DNA from: Aurifilum marmelostoma
Taxonomy: Eukaryota; Ascomycota; Sordariomycetes; Diaporthales; Cryphonectriaceae
Assembly: GCA_027559495.1 (NCBI GenBank)
Contig: JAMXSV010000023.1
Span: forward strand, 1,922,001 to 1,986,000
DNA: 64,000 bases
Direction: 5' to 3'
Below, piece by piece: positions 1-11,950 of the stretch. The notes below the pieces were generated by a model that saw only the letters and a list, made by a program, of their open reading frames with translations, did not search any database and was not told the DNA's origin. The translations under genes were made by a program, and so were the position numbers. How positions within the stretch are numbered: the stretch's first letter is position 1; the number at the start of each line of letters is the position of its first letter.

Positions 1-1
1 T

Positions 2-541
2 AAGATATTAAATAGAATTGCGAAACTAAAATCTTTTAATCCTTATTCTAATAGGTTAAAGCAGAAGAAGTTCCTTTATTTAATTATTCTTTCTAAAGCC
101 ATTATTATAATTCCTTATTCTTCCTATAATGCTTAGGGCTTAAAATCTTATTAGGTATCCCCTAAGGATTCTTCCTAGTGCGCTAAGTGCGTGCATTGCT
201 AATATTCCAAATGCAATATTCTAGAGCTAACCAACTCTTCTAAGCTTCTTAATATCTCCTCTTAGCATTAAAAGTTAGAGGATAAAATTGAAGACCTTAA
301 GCTGAAGTTGATGCGCCTCTGCTAACAGAAGAAGATATGGAGAGAGAAGATAGCTCGGGCCATTCGTCGAGGCCTAACAAATCTGGGAGAGTTGGAGCAT
401 TTAGAGGCGGAGGAGGCAGAGGCCGAGGCTAAGCGCCTAGCCGCCAAAGAGGCCGATTAAAGCGCCGAGGCCTTAGCTCCCGAGGGCCCTCCTTCTAATA
501 GCTAGCCCGTAGGGGGGCTAGTTGGATCTTACTGGACCTAA
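2..541 (+). pseudogene. Antisense Cys/coiled-coil ORF relic in Gypsy copy A
   Basis: In frame 2 of the plus strand, opposite to pol, about 180 codons read coherently if TAA/TAG are taken as mutated CAA/CAG. The order is a basic N-terminal part, a Cys cluster (SSQCAKCVHCQYSKC, positions about 165-210), a Lys/Arg/Leu-rich heptad-like stretch (KLEDKIEDLKLKLMRLC, about 274-330), a Glu/Ala-rich stretch (about 395-455) and a Pro/Ser tail. This is the least mutated of the three copies and is GC-rich in 340-510. Similar Cys plus coiled-coil hypothetical proteins are common in fungal genomes. No function can be assigned, and the ORF is not intact here. Confidence 0.6.
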
Positions 542-799
542 GTGTTCTAGATAAATATAGGCTAGAAGATATAGCTAGATCTTTAGTTAGCCGCTAACTT
601 TTAGCCTAGCTTAGTACATCTTTTCCTTCTAGTATTATCCCTAACTAGTATTTCCTTAATTAGTAGCTTATTTTATTAATTAATAGGGTATTTTAACTAA
701 TAGGCTATATTTCTAATATTTCTATAGGCTAACTAGTTACTGCTATAACTATCCTTTCTTAGACTAGTATTGCGCAAGCTATTCTAGTGCATTAGTAAT

Positions 800-1900
800 A
801 TTTTTTAAGAGTTCTTATATATTTTTGCTTAAGGAGTAGCCTTTTTATTTGACTAAGTATTCTAGTGCATTATTCTATTCTTTATGCTTAAGAATTTTTC
901 TAATCTTATATTCTAATTTATTATCTTTAATTTTAATACTATTATTAATCTTTATATTCTATATAGCTAGCTCGAATAGTAAAATATGGAAAACTGGGTA
1001 TATTCTTATGCTATAGAGGAGTGCAAGTTTGTAGTTAACTAGTAAAATTTTCTGCAAAATCTTGAATAGACTAAGCTTTTTATAATCAAGTTTATTACTA
1101 GGTCTTTTTATCTTAATATTTTATTAAAAAAGGTAAACCTTATCTTCCTTTTATAGGATTAGTCCCTTAATCCTTTTGGAGTTAGCGTATTTAATTATTT
1201 ATTCTTATATAAACTAAAGTTTTTATTAAATATCTTTCTAAATCTTTTTAATGCGCTATATTCGTTTTTCTACTACTTTTGCATTTGCTTCTAGCAATGC
1301 TTTATAGTATGCTATCGGGTTATATCTATAAAGTGCATAGAATAATAAGATCTTTATTATGCTTATATTTGCGCTATTATATGCGAATTGCGCCAATAGT
1401 AATAGTTCAACTTAGTTATTCTATTCCTAATTAATATAATATTTAAGGTATTATTTAATAATTTGGTTTATTTATTCTATTTGCCTATCTATTTGTGAAT
1501 AATAGGCTATTAATATTTTATAGTATGCTCTAAGTTGCTTTATAAGTAATATTTAGAAGTATAATATAAATTTTCTATCTCTATTTAAGATAATCTCTTC
1601 TAGTATGCTATAGTTAGCAATAATTGTCCTAAGGAATATATATGCAAGTTCTTCTGCTATACTGCTTTCCTTATAAGGGAGAAAGTAAGCGTACTTGCTT
1701 AGTCTGCAAACTACTATTAGGATGCTATTATATTGCATCTTAGTTAAGGGTTCTTATAAGATAGATAGCTTAGTAATAAAGTCTAGACTAATTAATTGCT
1801 AAATAGTTATAGGTACTAGTAAGGGTTATAGCAGTCTATAAGGCTTATATTTTTTTGCCTTATTTTTCTTATAATTATCGCATTTCTAAATAATTTCCTT
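800..1900 (-). pseudogene. Integrase core and chromodomain relic, copy A
   Basis: An uninterrupted stretch at 1,553-1,738 reads as a Ty3-type integrase core (..CRLSKYAYFLPYKESS.. followed by ..NRDRKF..), with the spacing expected around the second catalytic Asp. About 800-930 reads as a chromodomain relic (EYxIRKIxKxREQ type). Other parts are stopped by TAA/TAG. The function in the live ancestor was cDNA integration with chromatin targeting. Confidence 0.8.
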
Positions 1901-2399
1901 AATTTATATTTTAAGGCCTAGTAGATTCTAATATTGCTTAATTTGTTTATAGGTAGCCCTAACTCCTTAGTGCCTATATGCTAGTGCGCTATATATATTC
2001 CTAATATATTCTTCTTATTCCTATAGAATTATTTCTTCTAGTTTCTTGCCTTAGTATATGATTCTAAGTATCGAGTTAATTTCTTATTTCTATATAAAGT
2101 TTCCTTTCTTATTCTGATTAAAAAGTATCTATTCCTTAATTTCTAATGCTAGTATATAATCCAATTATTAATTAAAAGCATCCGCTCTAGTGTTTTCTTT
2201 TCCTTGAATATAGCTAATTTTAATATCAAATTGTAAGAGGAATTCTGCCTATTATACTTATTGCTTATTCAAAACCTTAATTATTATAAACAATATAAGG
2301 TTCTTATAATTAGTAAGTACTTTAATTAGATATTTTGCTTTAATAAGATAGTATTGCTATTTCTAGAATGCATATACTATAGCTATAAGTTTCTTGTCT

Positions 2400-3600
2400 A
2401 GGGTTCTGTATTGTAGTTCTGGACTATTTAGCTTTTTTAAGAAGTTGGCGATAAGGTGTGGTTTATTCTGATTATCTTGTTGGATAAGTTCTCTGCTAAG
2501 TGCATAGTTTAATGCATTAGTTGCTACTTCGAATTCTCGGCTAGGATTGGCTTCTCTTAAAATGGGTTCTTATATAACTTATTCCTTAATAGCATTAAAG
2601 GCTTGCTGCTCTTTTTCCATTTAATAAAAAGGTTTATCTTTTTTTATAAGCTCTATTATAAGTTATATAATCTTTAAGTACTATTAGATAAATTATTAGT
2701 AGAAGTTAGCGTATCTAAGGAATGCTCTAATATCTATAATATTCTTGGGTATTAGCTAATTCCTAATTGCTTCTATCTTATCTTTTTTATATATATATAT
2801 ATCTGGGTTCAATTATATATCCGAGATAGTTAACCTTCTAAATATAGAAGTAGCTCTTTTTTAGTTTAATAAGGAGTTTAGCATTTTAGAGAGTTTATAG
2901 CACTTTTTATATATACTATCTATAAATTGCTAAGTCTGAGGAGTAGATAAGGATATTATTGAGGTAGGCAATAATATAAATATTCAGATGCTTTCTAAGT
3001 ACCTAATTAATTATTTCCTAGAAAGATATAGGTGCATTAGTTAATCTAAATAGCATAATTAAGTATTTATAGTGCTTATATCTTATGCAAAATGCTATTT
3101 TCTACTCTTTGCCTGCTTTTATCCTAATAAGATTATATGCTTCTTTAAGGTCTAATGCTATAAATCATTATGCGCCTTATAGTCGATCTTATAGTTCCTT
3201 AATAAGTAGTAATAGATACTAATTTTTGATTATAATGTTATTAAGCTATCTATAGTCTATATAAAGTTATAGTTTGCTATTTTTCTTTAGTATAAATAGG
3301 ATTAAGTATTCTGCTAGTAATTATAATAGTTATATATAATCTTTCTTTAGGTTTTTGTTAAGGTATTCCCTAAGTGCTTCAAGTTATGCTTTATCTAGTC
3401 TATAGATAGGGAAAAACTTAGGCTAAGTTTCTTTCTTAAGTAGGATTTTATAATTATATAAACTATATTCTAGTAGTCCTATAACTAATTCTCCTTAGAA
3501 TAGTTTTGTAAATTTATAGTACTCTTCTAGTATGCTAGCAAGTATTAGGATTGGTCCTTCCTCTATTTCTGCTTTCTAGAGGAATAGTAGGTACTATTAA
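2400..3600 (-). pseudogene. Reverse transcriptase/RNase H relic, copy A
   Basis: The complement around 2,950-2,975 encodes the YLxNILIY-type relic of the YxDD active site. The surrounding sequence is collinear with the reverse transcriptase of copy B-C (13,936-14,690). Numerous TAA/TAG codons break it. Confidence 0.75.
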
Positions 3601-5389
3601 GCATTTTATTGCAATTATCTATTATTTTTGCTCTATATTAGACCAAGTCTTCCTAACTAGTCTTTATTTACTTATATTTTCAATCTATGCTTAATCTGCA
3701 TCTATAGGTTTAAGGCGTTTATAGTTCTTCTCTATAAGCTATTAGTCCCTGCTAATTTGGAGGTATATAGTAAGTGCTTATTTAAGCGCCTATCTTAGCT
3801 ATCCTTAGTGACTAAGTTTTGTTCTGCGCCTTTGATTATAATCATTCTATTAGGTATAGCTTATTCCCAAGAGATCTGGCTAGTAGTCCAATTAATTTGA
3901 GGATTATGCTCCTTAAGCTATAGAAGTCCTAATATCATATTATAGTATGCTATATCTATAATATTAAAAGAAATAAATATCGTATATCCTTAGTTCGAGA
4001 TAGATAAATAATTAGTCTCCTTATTAATTACCCCTTAGTTATATGCAACGGGTTGTCCTTCTATAGTATTAAGTATATAAGGCTTCTCTTTCTATTGCTA
4101 TAGTATTTTTGCTATATTAATAATGCAGGGGGGATATATAATTCCCTTATGCGCTGCTATCTAATAGCGCACTATAATATTAGTTATTAATATTTATATT
4201 AAGCTATATATATGCATAGCTTCCTTTTGCTATTATGCATAGAGACCTTATAGTCTTAATTAACTATTATCCCTTTATAGGCAATCTTTTCCTTTTAGGG
4301 CCTTTTTGGCTGCTTGCTAAGCTAGTGCCTTAGCTTATTATTATGCATACTTATAATGCTTCTTATTGCATTGCTATATATGCTAGGCATATGCCTTATT
4401 CTGCATATAGATAGTGCATTATTCTACTGGATATTGCTACTATTTGCGTTTTTTATCTATGCAAGGCCTAGGGCAATCTTCTGGTAGTCTGATAAGTGCA
4501 TTATAATATTTCTTCTCTAGTACTTCTCTAAACTATAGTTCGGATTTCTTATATGCCTAAATAAGTTATCCTTCTTCCCTAATTAGGAACTATCTATATT
4601 TAACCTTTTCCTTAAAATAGGTTTAATAGCTATAATAAATGCATAAGATCTATGCTAATTAGTAGTGTTTAAGATAGAATGCATTAATTCTAGGATCCTT
4701 TAATTTATCTGCTTTATAATTCTAAAGTAGGATGCTTTTAAAGAGAGTTTTTAGAAATATTCTATATATAAGGTATTCTATTTGGATATTAATATTCTAG
4801 TAGTTAGAACTAAGGCTGCTGCATCGGGTGGTTAGTACCAATTTCTCTAAGTTATCTATATATTATTGCATAATAGGCTCAAGTAGGATATTAGGCTATC
4901 TATCCTAGAGGGTTTCTTCTTTAAGAATAAGTATCTCTATAGTATATTCTTCTATAGGGGCTAGAGTAAAGTCTGCATTTTCTGAGTTATCGTTACGCTT
5001 ATTATAGGCTAGGGATGCTATAATATCCGATATATACTTATTATTATCTATAAGCTATATAAGATAATGCTATAGGGGGAAATTTTCCTAGGTCTTGTTC
5101 TTCTTTAGATCTCTGACCTATAGGGTTAGTAGAATAGTCTGATTATTCTTCTTTAATAGAAGTTCTGCTTCTAATAGCAAGTTATTATTGTTCCTTGGGT
5201 TTCTAGGAGAACTATCCTAAACCTTCTTTCTCTAAGAGGTATAGTATGCAATTATTATTATAATATGCAATCTAATTAAGAGATTTATAATTAATAGAGT
5301 TTATTACTTGCTCTATTAGGATATTTTTATTTAGATAATTAGGTTTCTATTAAGTAGCAATACTAAGCTATTATCCCTTTTAGACAGGT

Positions 5390-6110
5390 TGCCATTATTT
5401 TCTTTATAGTTATTAATATTCTTGTGCAAAGTATCTAGGCTTCCTATAATTAAAGCACGCCCTATTGCCTTTGCTTTAAATTTGGAAGTTATTGCATCGA
5501 TGCGTAGCATCTAGTTCTATTAAGCTAGTATATATGCTGCCGCTTTATGCTATACTTATATAATTCTATTATTTTCTTTAATAGTTCTGCTAAGGCTAAT
5601 AGCATCTTCTATTATTAGCTAGAGCTCTGAATTTCTATAATTATCTATTACCCTTGCGGTTTTTCTCCTATTATTATTCGAAGATGCAATTATTAATTTA
5701 TACTGCTATTGCAATATATTCTGCTAGATTATTGGGTTAGTCTATCTTATAAAGTTTATTTTTAACCTTATCCTTTAGTCCTTTATAGAATTAGGATATT
5801 AATGCTTTATCTTTCTAGCTAACTTATTCTATATATTGCCTAAATTTGGCTGTATAATCTAAAGCAGCTTTAGTCTGCTTAAGGTTTATAAGACTGCATT
5901 CTGCTATGCGCTTTTTATCCGGATTGCTAAATGCATTCTTAAGTGCTTTCTCGAAATCTTTAAATAAGTTAAAGATAGCTTTAGTTTCCTTATTACGATT
6001 ATCAAGCATAGTTAGATTATTAAAGTAGTCTCGAAGGGAAGATTCGAACTAGGCAAGAGCATTGCCTTCTAACTAAGTCCCTGCAAAGACTGCCTTCTCT
6101 CCCTTATCTA
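5390..6110 (-). pseudogene. Gag relic, copy A
   Basis: A 61-codon open piece at 5,824-6,009 reads as retrotransposon gag (AIFNLFKDFEKALKNAFSNP.. and ..ALDYTAKFRQYIE). About 5,417-5,457 reads CFNYRKPRYFAQEY, a CCHC zinc knuckle with its second and third Cys changed to Tyr and His to Tyr, exactly the changes TGC to TAC and CAC to TAC would give. Confidence 0.75.
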
Positions 6111-6407
6111 TAAACTGGGCCAGATAGTAGAGGAAATAGGCCTTGCACTAAGTAATAAAAGCCTAAAGAGTGCCCTTTAATCCTTTATAAAGGATAAGCT
6201 TATCTATCTTGTAGACCCTAACCTAAGTATTGCTAGATTCTTTAAGTTCCTAAATGCAAGCCTATAGGGCTATAATAGTTTGCTGCAGCTTAGCGCTAGT
6301 CTAGGCCCTGCCTATAGTAGAGGGGGTCGGAGTCTAGGGAGATATTATATTTCTATATTGCTTAAGAAGGAGTATACTAAACTATACTTAAATAAGAGTT
6401 ATTAAAA

Positions 6408-6938
6408 TATAATAAGCACTGCTATAACTAGAGTATATAATAAGTATATAAAGGGTTTATATTAGGCAAGAATAATATTAAAGTATAATTCAAAGAATAT
6501 AGAAATAACTTTTAAAGTCTTTTGCAGTATATTACTAGCAGTAAAGCTATTATTTGTATTAGAGGTAATACTTAGATTAATAACTAAAGAGCTATATACT
6601 AAATCTATTTAATAGTAATAAATATATCCTTATATATCCTATTCTTTAGTCCTTTGTAGGTAGTATTAGTTCCTTCCTAGTAGGGGTAGGCTAGGGTCGA
6701 TATTAAATCCCTCGATTAGCTAACCAAGTTAATACCAATTCCTTCAACTAGTCGATAGAGTTGATATCGACTCCTTCGACTAAGCAACCTTTATAACCCT
6801 AACCCTGGCTTATATAATCTTATTGTGCCAGTTCTGTCCTAGAGTGTTGGACTCCCAGCTCCCTGTGGTCCGTTCTATGTGGCCTTAGTGCTGTGCTGCA
6901 ATCTTTGTTGTGACCTGCATGTTGGATGGGTCATAACA
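6408..6938 (-). repeat. 5' LTR of Gypsy copy A (531 bp)
   Basis: This LTR shares its ends and length with the four other LTRs in the window. On the minus strand it begins TGTTATGACC and ends near GCAGTGCTTATTATA. Its outer 150 bp (about 6,790-6,938) keep many CpA/TpG sites and are much less mutated than LTRs C and D. Confidence 0.9.
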
Positions 6939-9900
6939 TATCTATATAACTATACTATATATTAAATAGCCTATAGATTTATCTCCTTTTTAGTCTAAAT
7001 TTATCTAAATAGATATAGAAAGCTTCTTCTCTAGGCTAACTAATTTATAGCTAAAATATTTATTATTCTAATATATCTATAATATTTATTATTGCTTATT
7101 GCTAATCTTAAGGCTAAGGCTTTTAGTGCTTTAATAATAGCAAAATCTATATTTAAGAAGAGCCTAATTCTCTGCTAAGGGGTTATAACTATATCTTAAG
7201 ATTATAGATAGCAGAAAGGCGAGATTAGGCTTTATTTAGATTATTAAATATATTAATTAGCTATTACTTAATTAATATATTATAATATCTCTACTTAAAG
7301 CCTAGCATTTATTTAGTTTAGCTAAAGCTAGAGATCCTAATACGAAAAGAATAGATAAGGATTTTATATCTTTGTAGCTGCTTTTTAGAAGCGATTATTT
7401 AGCATATACCTCTTAAGCAAGCCTAAAGGAGTATTAATTGCGATTTCTAGTAATAAATACCTCTAGGAAATAGGCTGCCTAGCCTAGATTCTTAATATTA
7501 AATCTTTCTGAAAGGCCTTATTTAATAAAATTAATGCTTATTTATTTAGAGCCTATTAGAAGGAGATTATTAATATAGCTGCAGATAATAATCTTTAATT
7601 AATAATTAATAAGGATTACTATATTACTATAAAGCTAAATAAAGCCTATTTTAAGGAGTTTATTAGTTAGCTTTTTCTGCTATTACTATAGCAATTGCTT
7701 AAGGCTATAGAGCGACTTTATTACTTAAAGAACTTGCAGCCTTAAGGGGTTAAATTTAATAGTATTTTCTTTAGAATATTTAGCTAGAAATTCTGCTAAG
7801 CTATCTAGCATCTTGATAAAAACTTCTTCCTCGAAATTGCTATTTAGAAAGGCTGCTACTATATTAATCTAATTAATTTCCTAGTTAAATATTGCTGCTA
7901 AATAAAGGAGGATCCTCTAAGTTAGTACCTTACTAACTAATACGAATATTTTATTAAAATTAATGCCCTTTTATTAAGTAAATCCTTATACTACTACTTA
8001 AACCTTATATTCTAAGATTTTTCTATCTTTATTAAGCTTTCTTTTAAAGATATATTGCATTTCTAGAGTATAGTACCCAAAGTACTATTTTTAGGCTCGA
8101 AATACTCCTAATTAAATAAAGTTTTTAAGCTCTTTATATAAGCTAGCGCGCTATTTAGCTTAATTATAATTGCAGAAGGCTTTATAAAGTATATTTAGTT
8201 TATTTAAAGATAAAAATATTATATTAGCTAGAAAATATAAAATCTTAGCTCTAATAAGCTTTTAGCCTAATATAAGCGCTAGTATTTATTTAATAACTAG
8301 CTAGCTAATAATAATTATATTAATAATAATGCTAATAAGCCCTTTAATAGAGATTAGGATCTTATAGCCTTCTTAGATCTTATATATTATAAGATTTGCT
8401 ATAGTAATAATTTTCTAGCAAAGTATGCTAGATTATTTAGTTAGATATACTCTAAACTAAATAAATAGCTTTGCAATATTTATATTTAGCAGCTAGTTTA
8501 ATATAATGCTAAGCTCTTCTCTTAGCTTAAATTTATTACTTTATTAATAATATTTGCTAGAAATATAAACTATATATTGCTACTCTAGTATAATAGCATT
8601 ACTTAAATCTAGCTTATAGTTATTGCCTAAAAAGCATTTATTAAAAAAAGCTTTATAGAAGCATTAATTTAATACTTTTATTTAATTATTAATAATAAAG
8701 TTTATAATAGCTATTACTGCCTTAAATAAATAAGGCTATAGTAAGTATAGCATCTTTAAGTCCTCTATCTAGCAATATGCTTTTTCTATAATAATATAAT
8801 TTAAATATTTAGCTAAGCTATTCTATTTAGGCGTATATAGCAATAATAGTATTAGCCTAATCCCCTTCTTTCTAAGCTACTATTAAAGCTTATTTTTATC
8901 TTTTCCTAAGAGCTCTATGCTATTATTTATATAAATCTTTTAAATCTTAGCTTTTTACTAATAATATAAGATTTTAAGCATTCTTAAGATCTTTCTAGGG
9001 CCTAATTCTTTATTAGAAAGTATAGTAAACTAATAATAAATATATTTCTCTTTAATAGCAAGAATGCTATATTATTTGCTATTTATTCCTTCTATTGCTA
9101 TAGAAAAGGAGTTAAGATGCTAAATCTCTTTAGCGCTTTTAAGCTTAATAAATCCTTAGCTTAATATATATCTAAGGATCTTTCTATAATTATAGGCTTT
9201 ATATATAAGATCTTTTTTCTATTTAAAAGAAGGCATTTTTAGCTTAATGCTAGCTACTGCTAAAGCAGTTTTTAGGATAGCTTCTTTGCTAATATGCCCT
9301 AGGCATTAATACTATTTAGCTAGATTAATAGCTAAAGCTAAAAATTCTATAGCTTTATTTAAAAAAAATGCGCTATGCGCTATTAGAGTAATAATATTAA
9401 AGTTATTATCGAACTATGCAATTATGCTATATTCTTAAAGCTTAAGAAGATTAAAGTTTCGAATTCTTAAGCCTTTCTTATAGAGATATAGAATACTAAT
9501 AATATCTTAAGCGAATTTAGGGCAGAAATATACTTAATATAAAGTAAAATTATTAATAGTGCTATTAACTTTGCACTTTAGCTATACTATTCTAACTTTA
9601 AAAAAAGTAATTAAACCTCCTTCTATAATAATAGCTAGTATATTTATTAAATAGTTAATATTAGTAAACTTTTCTTTAGTGCTAAAAATATAGTAGATAG
9701 TACTTATATTGCTATAAACCTCTTATTAATAGAGTTATTAATAGAAATATTAATATTAAGTAGAGAAGAGGATATAGTAATAGTATATAATTAGCAATAA
9801 TAGTTTCTATATTTTAAGGTCCTTAGAGGATTTAATATATTTAGAGCTTAGAATAGCTTAATTTAAGCCCTTTAATTAGCTAGATTTGCAGCAAGCATTA

Positions 9901-10353
9901 AGTATAGCTTAAGAGAAGAGAAAGGCATACTAATAACTTTTTTCTTTAATAGCTTATTATTTAGATATAAGGTTTGCCTCTTAAGTGCCTATATTTCTAT
10001 CTTTTTTATTATTCTTTTTCTTTATTTTTCCCTTATATCTCTATTTATTCTTTTCCTGCCTTTTCTTAAGATAGATAAATTAATAGTTATTAGCTAAGTA
10101 GTTATAATAAGGGCATATTCTATTATTCTTTTTTCTACTCTTTTTCTTCTTTTATTGCCTTATAAGGTTTGCGCTTTTAAAGGTCTTTAAGTTCTTTGCT
10201 TTATTAATATAATTAGCTTAAATAGCCCTAAAGATAAACTAGCTTTAAGGGCTTAAGCATATAGATTGCATAATGTATATAATCTATTAAGGATATTTAA
10301 TTTAAATGCCCTAAATAAAGTTAACTTAATACTTTATATTTTCTATTTAATAG
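6939..10353. repeat. Older RIP-degraded repeat sequence between Gypsy copies A and B
   Basis: AT-rich sequence without an intact ORF, into which copies A and B-C inserted. It contains a Copia-type integrase (listed separately). The rest (6,944-8,400 and 9,420-10,353) has long stop-poor stretches on both strands after reading TAA/TAG as Gln, but I could not assign it to a family. The sequences at 18,042-18,471 and 26,163-26,690 may continue the same older repeat, since they abut the insertion points. Confidence 0.6.
8400..9420 (-). pseudogene. Ty1/Copia integrase relic
   Basis: The minus strand, reading TAA/TAG as Gln, gives the Copia order. First comes a GAG-pre-integrase motif (CLGHISKEAI, about 9,285-9,310, matching the family's HRRLGHIS). 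Next is an integrase core with KGIRL..YTPKQNSLAKYLN (about 8,825-8,900, family pattern TPxQNGxAER). Last is the region downstream with YIVYISSKYYQQSNKFKLRE (about 8,480-8,560, family VxIPxxKRxKxxKFxxRAE). The first catalytic residues are not recognisable. The flanking RT and gag of this element were not identified with confidence. Confidence 0.7.
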
Positions 10354-10358
10354 CTAAG
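10354..10358. repeat. Target-site duplication CTAAG, left half
   Basis: CTAAG directly precedes LTR B and recurs directly after LTR C at 18,037-18,041. The 5-bp length is typical of Gypsy integration and shows that B and C are the two ends of one insertion. Confidence 0.9.
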
Positions 10359-10889
10359 TGTTATAACCTATCCAATATGCAGGTCATAATAAAGATTGCG
10401 GCACAGCACTAAGGCTATACGGAACGGACTATAGGGAGCTAAGAGTCTAACACTCTAGGACAGAACTGGCACGACGAGATTATATAAGCTAGGATTAGGG
10501 TTATAAAGGTTGCTTAGTCGAAGGAATTGATATCGACTCTATCGACTAGTCGAAGGAATTAGTATTAACTTGGTTAACTAGTTAAAGGATTCGATATTAA
10601 CTCTAGCCCACCCCTATTAGAAAGGAACTAATATTACTAACGAAGGACTAAAGAATAAGTTATATAAGGGATATATTTGCTACTATTAGATAGATTTAGT
10701 ATATAGCTCTTCAGTTATTAATCTAAGTATTACTTCTGATATAAGTAATAGCTTTACTGCTAGTAATATACTATAGAAGACTTTGGAAATTATTTCTATA
10801 TTTTTTGGATTATACTTTAATACCCTTTTTGCTTAATATAAACCTTTATATACTTATTATATACCCTAATTATAGCAGTGCTTATTATA
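10359..10889 (+). repeat. 5' LTR of copy B-C (531 bp)
   Basis: Begins TGTTATAACC and ends CTTATTATA. The outer part (10,380-10,500) keeps CACAGCAC, ACGGAACGGAC and GGCACGACG, so it is less RIP-mutated than its partner LTR C. Confidence 0.9.
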
Positions 10890-11239
10890 TTTTAATAACT
10901 CTTATTTAAGAATAGTTTAGTATACTCTGCCTTAAGCAATATAGAAATATAATAGCTCTAGGAATTCTATTCTCTTCTAGCAGTAGGGCTGCTACTACTA
11001 ACGAACTAATAAACTAGGTATAACTCTTTATATAGCATATTAATAAACTGCGCATTTATTAGTAATAGCAAAAAGCTATAATCTAGTTCTAGCAAGCTTA
11101 ACTCTTTATTTAAGAGCAGATTGGCAACTCTAATGCTATAGCAGCTATTAAAAATTATAAAATAGATAAACCTATTATATTTAATAGAAACTAAAAGATG
11201 CTTTAAGGATTCCTTACTTAGTGCAAGGCATACTTCTTG

Positions 11240-11950
11240 CACTATGCCTTTTAGTTTACTATAAAATTAGAAAAGACTATCTTTGCAGGGACTTGCTTTA
11301 AGGATAATGCTTTTATTTAGTATAAGCCCTCTTTTAAGGACTACTTAGAGAATATTACTTGCTCTAGCTTTAGAAAAGATACTACTAAAGAAATATTTTA
11401 ATTCTTTAGCAGATTCGAAAAGGTTTTTAGAAAAACCTTTGGGGACCTTAATAAGGAAAGAATTATAGCCTAATAACTTATAGCCCTGCAATAAATTAAA
11501 TTAGCCTCTATATATATAATTTAATTTAAATAACTTATAGCATAACTTCTATAAAAAGATAGAAACTTTATAGAGCACTACTACTAAGGACTTAAGGATA
11601 AGATTAAAAATGAAATTTCTAAATAGGATTAGCTAGAGGACTTTACTATATTCTTTAATATAGTAATTTGCATTAATAACTGCCTCTATAAATAATATAT
11701 AGAAAGAAAGAAAGGAAATCTATTATAGAAGTTCTAAGCTAATATAAGCAAAAAGGTGCAGAATTAAGGAAATTAATCTAAGCATTAAAGCATAGCTTAT
11801 AGTAGCAGTATATATGCTAGCCCTATAGAGCTTAATATTATAAATTAATATAGCAAATATCTAGTATAAAATAATAATTAGAGATGCTATAATTATAGAA
11901 AACTAGAATACTTTGCATAAGATTATTAATAATTATAAAAGAAGCAATAG
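11240..11950 (+). pseudogene. Gag relic, copy B-C
   Basis: The plus frame at about 11,391-11,720 reads as gag helices (FSRFEKVFRKTFGDLNKER.., ..HYYQGLKDKIKNEIS..). 11,881-11,925 reads RCYNYRKLEYFAQDY, a decayed CCHC knuckle. Internal TAA/TAG codons abolish translation. Confidence 0.75.

Larger units (their letters stand above)
1..6938 (-). mobile_element. Ty3/Gypsy chromodomain LTR retrotransposon, copy A, RIP-degraded, cut by window edge
   Basis: The element reads right to left. Its 5' LTR is at 6,408-6,938, followed by gag (with a relic CCHC knuckle near 5,417-5,457), reverse transcriptase (about 2,400-3,600), integrase (about 1,300-1,900) and a chromodomain (about 800-930). The left edge cuts the copy. 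Alignment by eye with copy D-E places base 1 about 90 bp inside the 3' LTR boundary, so only that LTR and about 90 bp are missing. All sense frames are broken by TAA/TAG codons where the family has glutamine, as expected of RIP. TATCT follows the 5' LTR at 6,939-6,943 and would be one half of its target duplication; the other half lies outside. It cannot move by itself. Confidence 0.9.

Noticed and set aside
7600..8740. Long plus-strand frame, open after reading TAA/TAG as Gln
   Set aside because: In 8,400-8,740 it overlaps the Copia integrase on the minus strand, which has clear motifs. AT-rich RIP sequence readily yields such frames.
11006..11242. 78-codon ORF antisense to the leader/gag start of copy B-C, also present at 25,273-25,509 in copy D-E
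   Set aside because: The two are the same element segment, so they are not independent. Copy A was not seen to keep the frame open, and no motif is present. The lack of stops could follow from RIP making stops mainly on the other strand.
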